From Arabidopsis thaliana (lineage: Eukaryota; Streptophyta; Magnoliopsida; Brassicales; Brassicaceae): 64,000 bases of DNA. Each line of letters opens with the position of its first letter. Within the stretch, counting starts at the first letter, position 1. The stretch spans positions 1,302,101 to 1,366,100 of the forward strand of contig NC_003074.8 of NCBI RefSeq assembly GCF_000001735.4, given 5' to 3'. The translations under genes and the position numbers were made by a program. Below the pieces are notes generated by a model that did no database searches, had not been told where the DNA came from, and was given only the letters and a program-made list of their open reading frames with translations. This document shows, piece by piece, positions 1 to 19,352 of the stretch.

Positions 1-1276
1 AAACCATAAAAGCCCGCTCAATGATACCACATTTGCAGTACATATCTATCAGAGCCGAACTCAGAAAGGCATCACCTTTCAGTTGCAGACGGATCACTAA
101 TCCGTGCACCCATCTTCCATGGCTCAGTTCTCCGTTGTTTGCTGCACCACTTATCAAACTAACCATAGTGACGCGGTCTGGCTTGACCTTCTCCACGATC
201 GTCATTTCATAGAACAATTCTCTGACGGTTCTTTGGTCACATCCCTTCTTCGAATAACCAAAAAGAAGAGAGTTCCAAGAAACAAGATCCCTTTTGGGCA
301 TCTGATCAAAAACAGCCTGAGCAGCTTCCATGTCCCCAAGCCTAACAAACCCAACAACCATGGTGTTCCAAGAGCGCATGTCTTTCTTCTTCATCGCATC
401 AAAAGCTCTTTTAGCAAGACCAGATTCTTTGCATTTGAAATACATGTCCAAAAGAGCATTGCTCAGAATCAAATTAGATGAATAAACAGGTCCTCTCCTC
501 TCAATCCAACCATGAACTCCCTTCCCAAGTCTAATATCTGATAAATGACCACAACAAACAAGAAGACTCAGCACAGTGTACTCATCAGGTTCAATACCAT
601 CACTAACCATCTTAAAATACAGTTTAAGTGCCTCTAAACTAAAACCCTGCTTAGCATAACCAACAATCATAACGTTAAAAGAGCTGACATCTGGATGAGG
701 CATTCTAGCAAACACCTTCTCTGCAACACCAAAATTTCCCAACTCCATGTAAAACTTAACCAGAGAATTCCACAGGTAATTCCCAAGAGACAAACACCCA
801 GAAACAATGATATGGCAATGGATCTGCTTCACTTCCGACAGAAAACTCGAAGCTTTCATGAGATAGAGAAACGTTTGCCTGTCAGGAGAGACACGGTGCC
901 TAATCATAGAACTATACAGACCAAAGCATTCATTTTTCGAGCTCGAAACAGCAGATATCATTGTGTTGTAAACAAAAACATTCGGGTTGGGAGTGAAATT
1001 AAGAAATAGAAGCTTCGCCAAGTCGAGATTCTCTGGGTATGTGATCGCCGAGAAGAAGATAAGACGGCTCATGGGAAACGTATCGCAGATGAGATTGAAA
1101 CGCATGATCTGTGCCAAAACCTGCTTGAATTGATTCCTGGAATTGCAATTCTCGAGCAAGACAAGAGATTGATGATTCAGCTGAAGTGATTGAACAGGAT
1201 CCCATTTGGTTGTCTTGCTCCCACATTCTGTGCCAAATAATCGAAATCCTCGCCGCAACAACAACACAAAGCACAT
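1..1276 (-). CDS. PPR protein, PLS-type, partial (3' end outside window)
   Basis: A single open reading frame on the minus strand runs from an ATG at 1276 to the window edge, about 425 codons, with no stop, so the C-terminus is missing. The protein shows alternating pentatricopeptide motifs with typical PLS-class phrases such as NVFVYNTMISA, DVSSFNVMIVGYAKQG, DMRSWNTMVVGF and DLVSWNSLLFGY. Such proteins usually bind organellar RNA one base per repeat. The PLS class often carries E or DYW editing domains at the C-terminus; that part is not visible here, so an editing role is inference. Likely At3g04750 by position. No intron is seen. The start is the first ATG in frame; the N-terminus is short and only weakly transit-peptide-like. 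Confidence 0.9.
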   Translation of the reverse strand, partial: MCFVLLLRRGFRLFGTECGSKTTKWDPVQSLQLNHQSLVLLENCNSRNQFKQVLAQIMRFNLICDTFPMSRLIFFSAITYPENLDLAKLLFLNFTPNPNVFVYNTMISAVSSSKNECFGLYSSMIRHRVSPDRQTFLYLMKASSFLSEVKQIHCHIIVSGCLSLGNYLWNSLVKFYMELGNFGVAEKVFARMPHPDVSSFNVMIVGYAKQGFSLEALKLYFKMVSDGIEPDEYTVLSLLVCCGHLSDIRLGKGVHGWIERRGPVYSSNLILSNALLDMYFKCKESGLAKRAFDAMKKKDMRSWNTMVVGFVRLGDMEAAQAVFDQMPKRDLVSWNSLLFGYSKKGCDQRTVRELFYEMTIVEKVKPDRVTMVSLISGAANNGELSHGRWVHGLVIRLQLKGDAFLSSALIDMYCKCGIIERAFMV

Positions 1277-1548
1277 ACTTCTATTTTTGATAACACAAAG
1301 CACATCAAGTTATGTAATTATGTTCTTAATTTAAAATTAATTTAGGCCGCATCGATATATCATCTGGCCCATTAAAAGCCCGATTAATATGGACTATTCT
1401 CTGTACTTGAAGATATTGTTTTTAGTATAAGAAGAACCCTTTTCTATGGATTTTGTATGTACATCTAATACATCTGCCAATTTGGTTCGATTTGTTCTAA
1501 TTATCTTAGATAATAGGTGTTTAACTTTACACGAATCGTAGAAACACA

Positions 1549-1770
1549 ATGAAAGAGCTGCTTGCACATTATGTTTGGTATATAAAACTAGAGGGCAAAA
1601 CGTCTTCCGGGACCAAGTATGAGCAGCAGGTAGCAGTTGCAGCTATGGACTGTCAATATCTTGGTGTTGCACAGGTGAGGTTTCCTTACACTTTCCATTG
1701 GTACCTTGAGAACTACGTGATCGTATTTTAAGAACACCCTTTCTTGAAAACCTGGATCAGTTATCTAGGT
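1549..1770 (+). pseudogene. Duplicated fragment of the EMC2-like gene (intron 1, exon 2, intron 2)
   Basis: This stretch matches 24722-24955, inside the EMC2-like TPR gene, in the same orientation. The best block, 1629-1678 against 24817-24866, has 3 mismatches in 50 bases and spans exon 2 and its splice donor. Similarity continues into both flanking introns (shared AGAGCTGCTTGCACATTATG before the exon, shared CAGTTATCTAGG after it). The copy has lost the exon 2 splice acceptor and first exon bases, and carries about 40 extra bases upstream. It has no promoter, no other exons and no partner exons nearby. Because introns are included, it came from DNA-level copying rather than retroposition. 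The 60-codon open frame across it is chance. Confidence 0.85.
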
Positions 1771-1783
1771 TCTCGACTTTCAC

Positions 1784-3592
1784 TTAATAACCAAATGTCT
1801 GAGAAGATCTCTGTAAAACATTAAGTAAAGGGAAAGTCCTATGCAACCTCTTGAACGAGTACTCCGAAATGGCATCGATGCGAACCAAATCATTTGCTAA
1901 CTCCATTGCTTCTGCTCTATATCCAGCAAACCCAATCCCTTCAATGAGCACAGTATAAGTAGTTTCATTAGGCCTACATCCATTTCCCACCATTGATTCC
2001 AAAACATTGATCGCGTCCTCGATCCTATGAGCTTTGCAGAATCCCAAAAGAACAATGTTGTATGTAACAACCGATGGATGAAACTCACAGCTCCTCATAT
2101 CAACCAATAACTCAAAAGCTTCATCTACCATTCCTTCTCTGCACAGACACGATATCATCGAGTTATATGTGATCTCATCAGGATCTATCCCGTTACTCAT
2201 CATCTCTAATATCATATGTAACGCTCTGATTTTATCTCCACTGCTCCATAACGCGCTAAACATCGTGTTGTAAGAACTAGAGTTCGGTGAGCAGCCAACT
2301 TCTCCTAGTTTCCCAAAAATCTCCAACGCTTGGTCTGCTTTCCCGTTCTTACACAACGTAGCTAAAACCGTGTTGTAGTTAACTATGTCCGGTAAACATC
2401 CGTCAGAGATCATAGTTTCCAAGAACTCAATAGCAACATCTAACCTACCTTCTCTACAAAACGCAGCTATCAAAGGATCATAGCTATAAGCATCAGGAGT
2501 TAACCCTTTTTCCTTCATAAGCTTAAGAAGATTCATCGCTTCTTCGATCTTTCCATCGCGACATAGAGTAGTAATCAAAATGCTATAAGTCACAACATTA
2601 GGATCACACTTCTCTGAAAACATCTTAGTCATTAGCTTCTCACCTTCTTCCCATTTCCCTTGATTCAAAAGAGCACGAAGCAAGATGTTATAAGAGATCA
2701 CATCAGGCTCACAACCTTTCAATTCCAAATTCCGAACCATCTCAAACGCGCGGTCCACCATCCCTTCTTTACACATTCCTCTAATGATTGTGTTATAAGT
2801 AAACATATCAGGTTTTAACCCTCTAGACAACATCTCATCCATAAGCTTCAACGCTTCATCAACTCCGCCTTCGAGCATCGTAGCTTCGATCAAAATCGTG
2901 TAAGTAATGACAGTAGGTTGGCAATTATCACTTAACAACTGATTTAAAACCTTCAAAGCAAGATCAAGTTTACCTCTACTACACAAACTACCAATCATTA
3001 TGTTGTAAGTCACGGTATCTGGTGAAAAATCTTTACTTCTCATCCTATCAAGAACTCTCGTAGCATCATCGATTCGATTCATCTTACAAAACCCATTAAT
3101 CAGAGCGTTGTAAGCAAACACATCAGGCTGTCCGAATTTCTCGAGAATCTCCATAACCCTAACAGCTTTAGGGATGTTTCTTAGAGTGAAGAACCCTTTA
3201 ATGAGCTTAGTGCAGAGTATCACATCAGGATTGTAACCTTTGCGTACCATGGTCTCGAGTAAGTGTAGAGATTCGATGTAATTCCCTGAACGGCATGATC
3301 GATGGAAGATTTTGAGCATCTGTGTATCTCTAAATCCGAGAGATTGTGAATGTTGTTGTCTTCGTTCTGTGGGGAGTGTTGCGTCTGTTGTGGTAGTGGT
3401 TTGAAGGTTTCTTGCTCCTGAAGATGAAAAGGATCTACCATTGTCGTTGTTAGGGTTAGAGTTTGAGAAGGTTAAGAGGGAGCTTCGATTGTGAGATAGT
3501 AGGAGTCCGTGAGAAGAATTTGAATAGGGTTTCTGAGTTTTGGAGTAGAAAGGGATAGTGAAACCAACGAGTTCAGAGGATAACGGAGTCAT
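1784..3592 (-). CDS. P-class pentatricopeptide repeat protein, 602 aa
   Basis: Intronless gene. The start is the first in-frame ATG (3592); the open frame extends 73 codons further upstream but contains no ATG there. The protein has a Ser- and Asn-rich N-terminus that looks like an organelle transit peptide, then about 13 back-to-back 35-residue PPR motifs from about residue 120 to 570, for example QPDVFAYNALINGFCKMNR, SPDTVTYNIMIGSLCSRGK and DPNVVTYSILITTLCRDGK. The repeats are uniform P-type with no E or DYW tail, so the expected role is RNA binding, stabilisation, processing or translation in plastids or mitochondria rather than C-to-U editing (family knowledge). The length fits At3g04760, predicted chloroplast-targeted. 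The RNA target cannot be read from the sequence. Confidence 0.95.
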   Translation of the reverse strand: MTPLSSELVGFTIPFYSKTQKPYSNSSHGLLLSHNRSSLLTFSNSNPNNDNGRSFSSSGARNLQTTTTTDATLPTERRQQHSQSLGFRDTQMLKIFHRSCRSGNYIESLHLLETMVRKGYNPDVILCTKLIKGFFTLRNIPKAVRVMEILEKFGQPDVFAYNALINGFCKMNRIDDATRVLDRMRSKDFSPDTVTYNIMIGSLCSRGKLDLALKVLNQLLSDNCQPTVITYTILIEATMLEGGVDEALKLMDEMLSRGLKPDMFTYNTIIRGMCKEGMVDRAFEMVRNLELKGCEPDVISYNILLRALLNQGKWEEGEKLMTKMFSEKCDPNVVTYSILITTLCRDGKIEEAMNLLKLMKEKGLTPDAYSYDPLIAAFCREGRLDVAIEFLETMISDGCLPDIVNYNTVLATLCKNGKADQALEIFGKLGEVGCSPNSSSYNTMFSALWSSGDKIRALHMILEMMSNGIDPDEITYNSMISCLCREGMVDEAFELLVDMRSCEFHPSVVTYNIVLLGFCKAHRIEDAINVLESMVGNGCRPNETTYTVLIEGIGFAGYRAEAMELANDLVRIDAISEYSFKRLHRTFPLLNVLQRSSQTFGY

Positions 3593-4508
3593 TATTTGTA
3601 GACAAAGTTTCGATTTTTCATGGAAGATAGTTTTGTGGGCAGAAACAGAGTGTCGAATTGGGATTTTCAGACAAAAAATCGAAACGCAAAACCGAAGATA
3701 ATGCGAAAAGTTAGGATTTTTTGGAGTAGAAGTGGGAAGAACAGAACAGAGCAACACCACTCGTTTTATTGTAATCTCAATGCAAATTTGTGAGGATAGG
3801 ATAGAGTCCAATTTTGTACTTTCGTACTTCCGTGACTTTTGTCTTCCAACGTCAAAAAGGTCAAAACATTACGTTGAGATAAACGGCGACGTTTCTAGTC
3901 TCAAAATTTAGATTTTGGGCTTTAGATACTCTCTTGAAGTTTGGCCCACAAAAAAAGAAGAAGAATACTCTCTTGAATCAAAAAAAGAAAAGAAAGAAAA
4001 AGAATCTACATTTTCTAATTAATGTCTTTTAAAACATGTAAGATTAAAAACGTCTTTGGTAATAGAATATTCCTTTATAACCTATAATTCAAGCCCTCTC
4101 TGTCCAGTTGTAAGTTGTAACCAAGTAGTATGATTTTTAATATAATTTTGTTTTTGAAACTTATTGATTGGATCATCACACTGACAAATCTTATCACATT
4201 CTTAAGTTTCTTAATTATATATTCTCCTCAATCTTAACCGAATAACTTGATGATCCTAGCTTAAATTTCTAATTTGAATTCATGATTGTCACACTAGCAC
4301 AAGTTATACATCAGTTAATGAAAAGAATTTAATGTTCAAAAACAAAGTGATATGAAAGAAACAAATTTAAAAGACCAATAAGAAATCTCGGAGCGATCAC
4401 ATACCTGCTTAATATAATTAATCTCTGCTGTTTTCATGAGATCCTCTTTCTGAATGTAAAGGATTATAGGAGTATTTACTGTATGTCTTCTTCTTCTTCT
4501 TCTTCTCC
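3593..4508. other. Spacer between PPR gene and MIR167C
   Basis: This AT-rich stretch contains the 5' flank of the minus-strand PPR gene and the downstream flank of MIR167C. A TTC/CTT microsatellite lies at 4486-4508 next to the hairpin. I see no coding signature. Confidence 0.6.
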
Positions 4509-4568
4509 TTCATGCTACAATCATTAGCAGGTGAAACTACCAGCATGACCTAGTCTCTCTCTCTCTCT
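4486..4568. repeat. TTC and TC microsatellites in the MIR167C region
   Basis: A (TTC)n run at about 4486-4508 and a (TC)n run at 4554-4568 flank the 3' arm of the miR167 hairpin. The TC run lies just inside the loop side. Both are simple repeats likely to vary in length between accessions. Confidence 0.8.
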
Positions 4569-4695
4569 AAGCTATGATCATATAATCTTGTAAGAACAAG
4601 AAATATATAAAATATTTATTAACTATATATGAAACCTAAGAGAGGAAGACAAGATCATGCTGGCAGCTTAACTGCTACTGGTACATGGTATACAT
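4509..4695 (-). ncRNA. MIR167C: microRNA167c precursor hairpin
   Basis: Read on the minus strand, 4671-4650 carries the miR167 core AAGCUGCCAGCAUGAUCUUG, and 4552-4530 carries a near-perfectly paired opposite arm beginning UAGGUCAUGCUGGUAG. The two arms are separated by a loop of about 100 bases, long but normal for plant precursors. Pairing continues beyond the duplex: CAGTAGCAG on the 5' arm matches CTGCTAATG on the 3' arm with one mismatch. miR167 guides cleavage of ARF6 and ARF8 transcripts, tuning auxin responses in flowers and roots (established). Position and sequence fit MIR167C (At3g04765). Precursor ends are estimated from where pairing fades. The promoter lies at higher coordinates, in the large spacer. 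Confidence 0.93.
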
Positions 4696-8746
<4,051 letters not shown>

Positions 8747-9346
8747 TTTCGTTTTTTCGCTCTGTTTCTTTCTCTTCTTTCGAAACCCCTAAAGAGTGTT
8801 TCGCTTAAGAATTAAGATACTCCGGAAAACCCTAAATGGGCTTTCAAGCCCAAAACCAAAAAATGATATAGCCCAAAACCAAAAATTAATTAATTGTTTT
8901 CAGACAAAGAAAGAAAATAATCCCAATAAAAATGCTCAGTAAGATTTTTAATCCTAATTCCAAATTTCTAATAGTTATTATAAATCAAGATTTCATATTG
9001 GATCTATGTTTAATTAAGAGTTTAAGACTAATAACTATTTGATGCCTAGTTCTATCATTATTCATATTTTACTTGTGTAATAACTGCCTCATAAATAAAC
9101 GCCCTTTTCCCCCTCAAGAATATGAACACACAAAGATAAAAGTTGAGTCCTGCCCAAACTGTTAAGAATTGCAAGATGATTTTCAAATTGACTTATCCTT
9201 CGTTTCGAATTCCTGCGAATAGGCAATCACAAGTTCTGGTCTATTTTAATTCAAAAAAAAGTAAGTAAAAAACAAACGATGAAACGCAATAGAACACTAG
9301 AAATCAAACTGATATACGATCATATGATTAAAACACTTTTGTATGC
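8747..9346. other. Spacer between RPSAb and PITH gene
   Basis: It contains the RPSAb promoter and, from about 8900 on, AT-rich DNA that includes the 3' flank of the PITH-domain gene. Nothing else is recognised. Confidence 0.6.
8822..8885 (-). promoter_or_regulatory. Ribosomal-protein promoter elements of RPSAb
   Basis: A telo box (AAACCCTAA) lies at 8827-8835 and several TGGGCT/AGCCCA site-II-like motifs at about 8837-8875, all within 140 bases upstream of the RPSAb start. The combination of telo box and site II is the recognised promoter signature of plant ribosomal-protein genes (TCP and telo-box-binding factors). Confidence 0.7.
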
Positions 9347-10913
9347 TCAGTGATCTTCAATCTTTTTCAATCCCTTCATATCAGTCGTCTCCACCCTGTT
9401 ATTTGCACAGAATGGTGTAAAGATCAATAAATTTGCAAGTTAAAGATTTCAGAAATATGAAAAGCTAAGAACAAAATTCTCTTTAGGCAGAGTATCTTTG
9501 TAACAGACTTGTACAGAAAGATTTCAGAGACTTACGTTGAGCCATAGAGAGCAATCTTCTGAACCTTGGTGACCTCAGAACCTGATTGGTTGGCTTCGAT
9601 GAAGATCGTCAAGCTTGAATTAAATAGATATCGTTAGAACGAGCTGTGATTGCGCTTAATATTATAATATATATATACAAAGACACAGAACATGGTAAAT
9701 CCTTACCTACGAACATTCTGAAACTTTACGTACTTTAGGACCACCGGTTTTCCCTGTAAATGGATTTGAACAGAGGTCTCAATACAGATAGATAGATCAC
9801 CAGAATATGTCACAAAATGAATAAAGTCAGATTTCAGAAAGATCATACCTTAAGGTTTTCTTCAGTTAGTTCAGCGGTGTCGCTTGGAGGAAAATCATTG
9901 ACATTGCTGTTTTATTCATTAGACACGATGTGAGTCGGCGCTTTTATCGAGATAAATCATATTGTTAGGTAGAAATTAGAAACGATTCACATTACCTGAA
10001 GCACATGTGCTCTTTGTTTGAGAAAAACTTTACAGTTTTAGGACCTGAAGAAAAGTTAGAATCAAACAAAGTTAAAATCTCACTGGCTAACAAGTAACAG
10101 CCCCCACATATCAAAATCCCATCTCCAGTTCAGTAAAAAGAAGTAATTCTTGTAGGCAAGACTAAAATAACAAACAACTATATGCTTATCTTTCAATATA
10201 GAACATCAATTTACCTTCCTCTTCAGGGCCTTTGATAGCAAAGGAATGTAGTTTGATAACTTGGTTAAAAGGAATATAGATGAGAAGTTGTTCATCAGCA
10301 TCACTCTCTAAGTTTAAACCTTCATCTTCTCTATATCCCTACACGAACAAGTAAATCCTTCTCAGGTCATAAAACACCAATAGAAACAGGTAATCATAAA
10401 TTCAAAAGCAGGCTGGCACGCAATATCACTCCACGAAAACCTAAGTTTGTACTCAATTATCTATATCAAATCTCATAAACTCACACATAAGTTTTTTACA
10501 GATAGACAATCATAGCAAACACAAACAGTTTCAAGAACTCACCAATAACAAAAACTTGTATACAGACATACAACTACATAAAGATATGGAACATAAGAGA
10601 ATAACAAACCTGCTTGAGAGCATTGGGCAAAGAGTGACTTGAGCTTTGGTTAAGACATTCAACACCAGACCAGTCAATAAAATCTAGTAGATCAACCTGA
10701 TAATCAAACACAACAACCAAAACTTAGATAGAATCGATTAACTATATAGACACATCAGAAAACTTCAAATCAAGATTCGAACAACAGATAAGAACCCTAG
10801 ATAATCTTCCCACCCAAGAATTGAATTCCTCATTGAAGAAAACCATCGAAACCAACAAAGTTTCGTTAACTAACCTGTCCCTTAGGAATTTGGCTAGCTG
10901 ATTCGGCGGACAT
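9347..10913 (-). CDS. PITH-domain (DUF1000) protein, 176 aa
   Basis: Eight exons: 10913-10875, 10696-10610, 10338-10215, 10044-9996, 9906-9849, 9753-9707, 9613-9536 and 9395-9347. All are GT-AG and in phase, giving 176 aa beginning [20 protein letters not shown]. The protein is almost entirely a PITH domain: [12 protein letters not shown], then [47 protein letters not shown] and the closing [12 protein letters not shown] with [19 protein letters not shown] domains form a jelly-roll sandwich and in some proteins follow a thioredoxin module and bind the proteasome; here no thioredoxin is attached. The length fits At3g04780, a structural-genomics target of unknown function. It is divergent from the isomerase gene, with about 350 bases between start codons. 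Confidence 0.95.
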
Positions 10914-11264
10914 CGCGAGTTTTTTTTTTTTTCTTCCTTTGAAAGAAATCTCAAAGATCGAGAAAGTGGAAGAAAATAATTAGACTCTCCACGAAACCAA
11001 ACCAAAAAAGGTTTTTATATAACTCTGTTCTCAAAGAAACAAAAACGACATCGTATATTTAACACTCTGATTGGTTTAGCAGGTTATTATCTTCACCAAC
11101 CCAAATACAACAACCTTAAAACTAGTATTCCAATACTACCCTCAAACCAACTACAAAACTCTATAACTTGCCACTAAACCTTCCTCTTCCACTCAAAAGT
11201 CAAAAACCAAACCTTTCGATTTCATTTTATTTCTTCTCCAACCATTCTCAATCCTCTCTCTCCA
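10914..11264. promoter_or_regulatory. Shared divergent promoter, PITH gene / RPI3
   Basis: The two start codons are 351 bases apart and point away from each other. The interval contains an A/T run near 10921, TTTTTATATAACT at about 11012-11024 and CT-rich leader sequence before the isomerase ATG. Both 5' leaders and both promoters must fit here, so some control elements are probably shared. Confidence 0.6.
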
Positions 11265-12095
11265 ATGGCTTCCTTATCCTTCGTTTCCTCTTCTCACCTT
11301 ACGCTACGCACTCCTTCTATTGCCCTACGCAGCACTGGCTCTTCTCCTCGAACCTCCGTTTCATTCTCCGTCAAGGCTCAATCCGTCGCGCTTTCACAGG
11401 ACGATTTGAAGAAGCTCGCGGCGGAGAAAGCTGTGGAGGCAATTAAACCTGGGATGGTTCTAGGGCTCGGAACCGGATCCACCGCAGCTTTCGCTGTTGA
11501 TCAGATCGGGAAACTACTCTCTTCCGGTGAACTCTACGATATTGTCGGTATCCCAACGTCGAAACGAACGGAGGAACAAGCACGGTCGTTAGGGATTCCT
11601 CTTGTTGGGTTAGATACACATCCGAGAATCGATCTCGCTATTGACGGAGCAGACGAGGTAGATCCGAATCTTGATTTAGTCAAAGGTCGTGGAGGTGCTC
11701 TTCTCCGTGAGAAAATGGTGGAAGCTGTGGCTGACAAGTTTATTGTTGTGGCTGATGATACCAAACTCGTTACAGGACTCGGTGGAAGTGGATTAGCTAT
11801 GCCGGTGGAAGTTGTTCAATTCTGCTGGAACTTTAATTTGATTAGATTGCAAGACCTCTTCAAGGAATTTGGATGTGAATCAAAGCTTAGAGTTGATGGT
11901 GATGGCAAGCCTTATGTGACTGATAACAGTAATTACATTATTGATTTGTATTTTAAGACTCCTTTGAAGGATGGATTCGCTGCGGCTAAAGAGATTGGGA
12001 AGTTTCAAGGAGTGGTGGAGCATGGTCTGTTTCTCGGAATGGCTACTTCTGTCATTATCGCTGGAAAGAATGGCGTTGAAGTTATGACCAAGTGA
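11265..12095 (+). CDS. RPI3: Plastid ribose-5-phosphate isomerase (RpiA type), 276 aa
   Basis: Intronless. Residues 1 to about 38 are Ser/Thr-rich and nearly free of acidic residues, a typical chloroplast transit peptide. The mature part is an RpiA fold: phosphate-binding GLGTGST at 67-73, DGADEVD at 127-133 (catalytic Asp pair), and KGRGGALLREK at 140-150 with the general-base Glu at about 149. It interconverts ribose-5-phosphate and ribulose-5-phosphate in the Calvin cycle and plastid pentose phosphate pathway (established for the family). The length, lack of introns and position fit At3g04790, also known as an embryo-defective locus. It runs convergently toward TIM23-3. Confidence 0.97.
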   Translation: MASLSFVSSSHLTLRTPSIALRSTGSSPRTSVSFSVKAQSVALSQDDLKKLAAEKAVEAIKPGMVLGLGTGSTAAFAVDQIGKLLSSGELYDIVGIPTSKRTEEQARSLGIPLVGLDTHPRIDLAIDGADEVDPNLDLVKGRGGALLREKMVEAVADKFIVVADDTKLVTGLGGSGLAMPVEVVQFCWNFNLIRLQDLFKEFGCESKLRVDGDGKPYVTDNSNYIIDLYFKTPLKDGFAAAKEIGKFQGVVEHGLFLGMATSVIIAGKNGVEVMTK

Positions 12096-12378
12096 GGTTA
12101 AAAGTTCAATCTTTCTCTTCTTCTTTGATTGACAAATTTTTCTCCTTTGTAAAATTATCAATTGAGTTTTTATGTGAGATCATTTCAATTTCGTGAATTC
12201 GACAAAATCAGCAAAAAGTTGAGTCGGATTGAGCAATTAGATCAATAAAAATGTCAACTTTTATACAGTGGAAATTGAATTCATAAGCCCTAAATCCAGT
12301 ACCAATGATTCACTATCTAAAAGCCCCTCCTTTAAACTAGTTCTTAAACCCTAACCTTGAGAGATTGAGAAACTTTCA

Positions 12379-12945
12379 TTAGATTGGAACGAATCGCTTG
12401 ACGATGCGTCTTCCAGCAACTGCAGCCAAAGCCGCAACTCCTCCGACAGCTCCGGCAACCACAGCGGATCTAGGTCCAGAAGCAGCTCTGTAAAGCACAC
12501 CAGTGGCTAAACCAGCGATCACAGTTGTCAACGAACCGTCGTCTCCGTCTCTCATATACGTAACACCGCTCTCCATAGCAGCAAACATCAACCCTACGGA
12601 TCCTAAGCAATTCCCGCCGCGTCTTGCAACGAGTCCACCGGAGTTCAAAATCCGATTAGTTCGGATCTTTAGGGATTCGCCTCGTTCGGCGGCTCGCATC
12701 CCCGCAATTGTACCCTTGAAGGCTCCGAGAACAGATCCAGTGCAATAACCCCAACCGGTGAAGAAGGTGAGGTTCTCTCCCCATGTTAAGCGTTTTTTCG
12801 TAGCTTCTTCTTCGAAGAGAAACTCAGGAGAAGTTGGGAGTTCGTAGAGCTTACGGTACGGAAGATTGACTTGTTGGTAAGGATTGTACTGACGGTACTT
12901 CTGCTGTTGTTGATGCCCGGTGCTATGGTTCATCGGATCCGCCAT
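12379..12945 (-). CDS. TIM23-3: Mitochondrial inner-membrane translocase TIM23-like, 188 aa
   Basis: Intronless. The N-terminal 50 residues are Gln/Tyr-rich and soluble (intermembrane-space side). The rest is a Tim17/Tim22/Tim23 (PRAT) domain with about four hydrophobic, Gly-rich helices at roughly residues 60-83, 110-126, 139-155 and 161-178, including [28 protein letters not shown] and [15 protein letters not shown]23 forms the presequence protein import channel of the inner membrane (established). The small size and lack of introns match the Arabidopsis TIM23 genes; position fits At3g04800. The promoter carries a telo box and TGGGCC motifs. Confidence 0.95.
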
Positions 12946-19001
<6,056 letters not shown>

Positions 19002-19352
19002 GAGACGGATTTCTAATTCTAACCTGTTGTGACTTGAAAATTTTCCACCTTTAACAGTTTATCAAGAAAATTGTATCAAAGTTTAACTACCTAGGTTGTC
19101 TTCTTTAATGAGTAGCGGACCCTCTTTGTCTGATACATTGAAATTCTAGAAAAAACTTGGCCGGTTACCAAAATTCTATTTTGGTGCTTATTTCAGACAA
19201 AATTTCCTGAACTTCCGCACAAATACATGAATGTACACATGTTTAAAATAGACAAGATAGAATCACTAGTTAAGTGTCTGAAACAGAGTAATATAACCAG
19301 CAAATGGCTTTATACGCAGTGTGTGCTAGCCAGGAGGAGCGGATGTTAATCA
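19002..19352. other. Convergent 3' spacer, NEK2 / pseudouridine synthase
   Basis: The two genes end tail-to-tail with about 350 bases between stop codons, so both 3' UTRs lie here and may overlap. It contains the first copy of a 19-bp direct repeat (19261-19279); the second copy covers the stop codon of the minus-strand gene. Confidence 0.6.

Noticed and set aside
1549-1731. 60-codon ORF as a new small gene
   Set aside because: It is entirely made of the duplicated EMC2 intron-exon-intron fragment and reads through former intron sequence.
3593-3811. 73-codon N-terminal extension of the 602-aa PPR protein
   Set aside because: The extension begins at a TTG and contains no ATG; the ATG at 3592 gives a plausible targeting peptide and the expected length.
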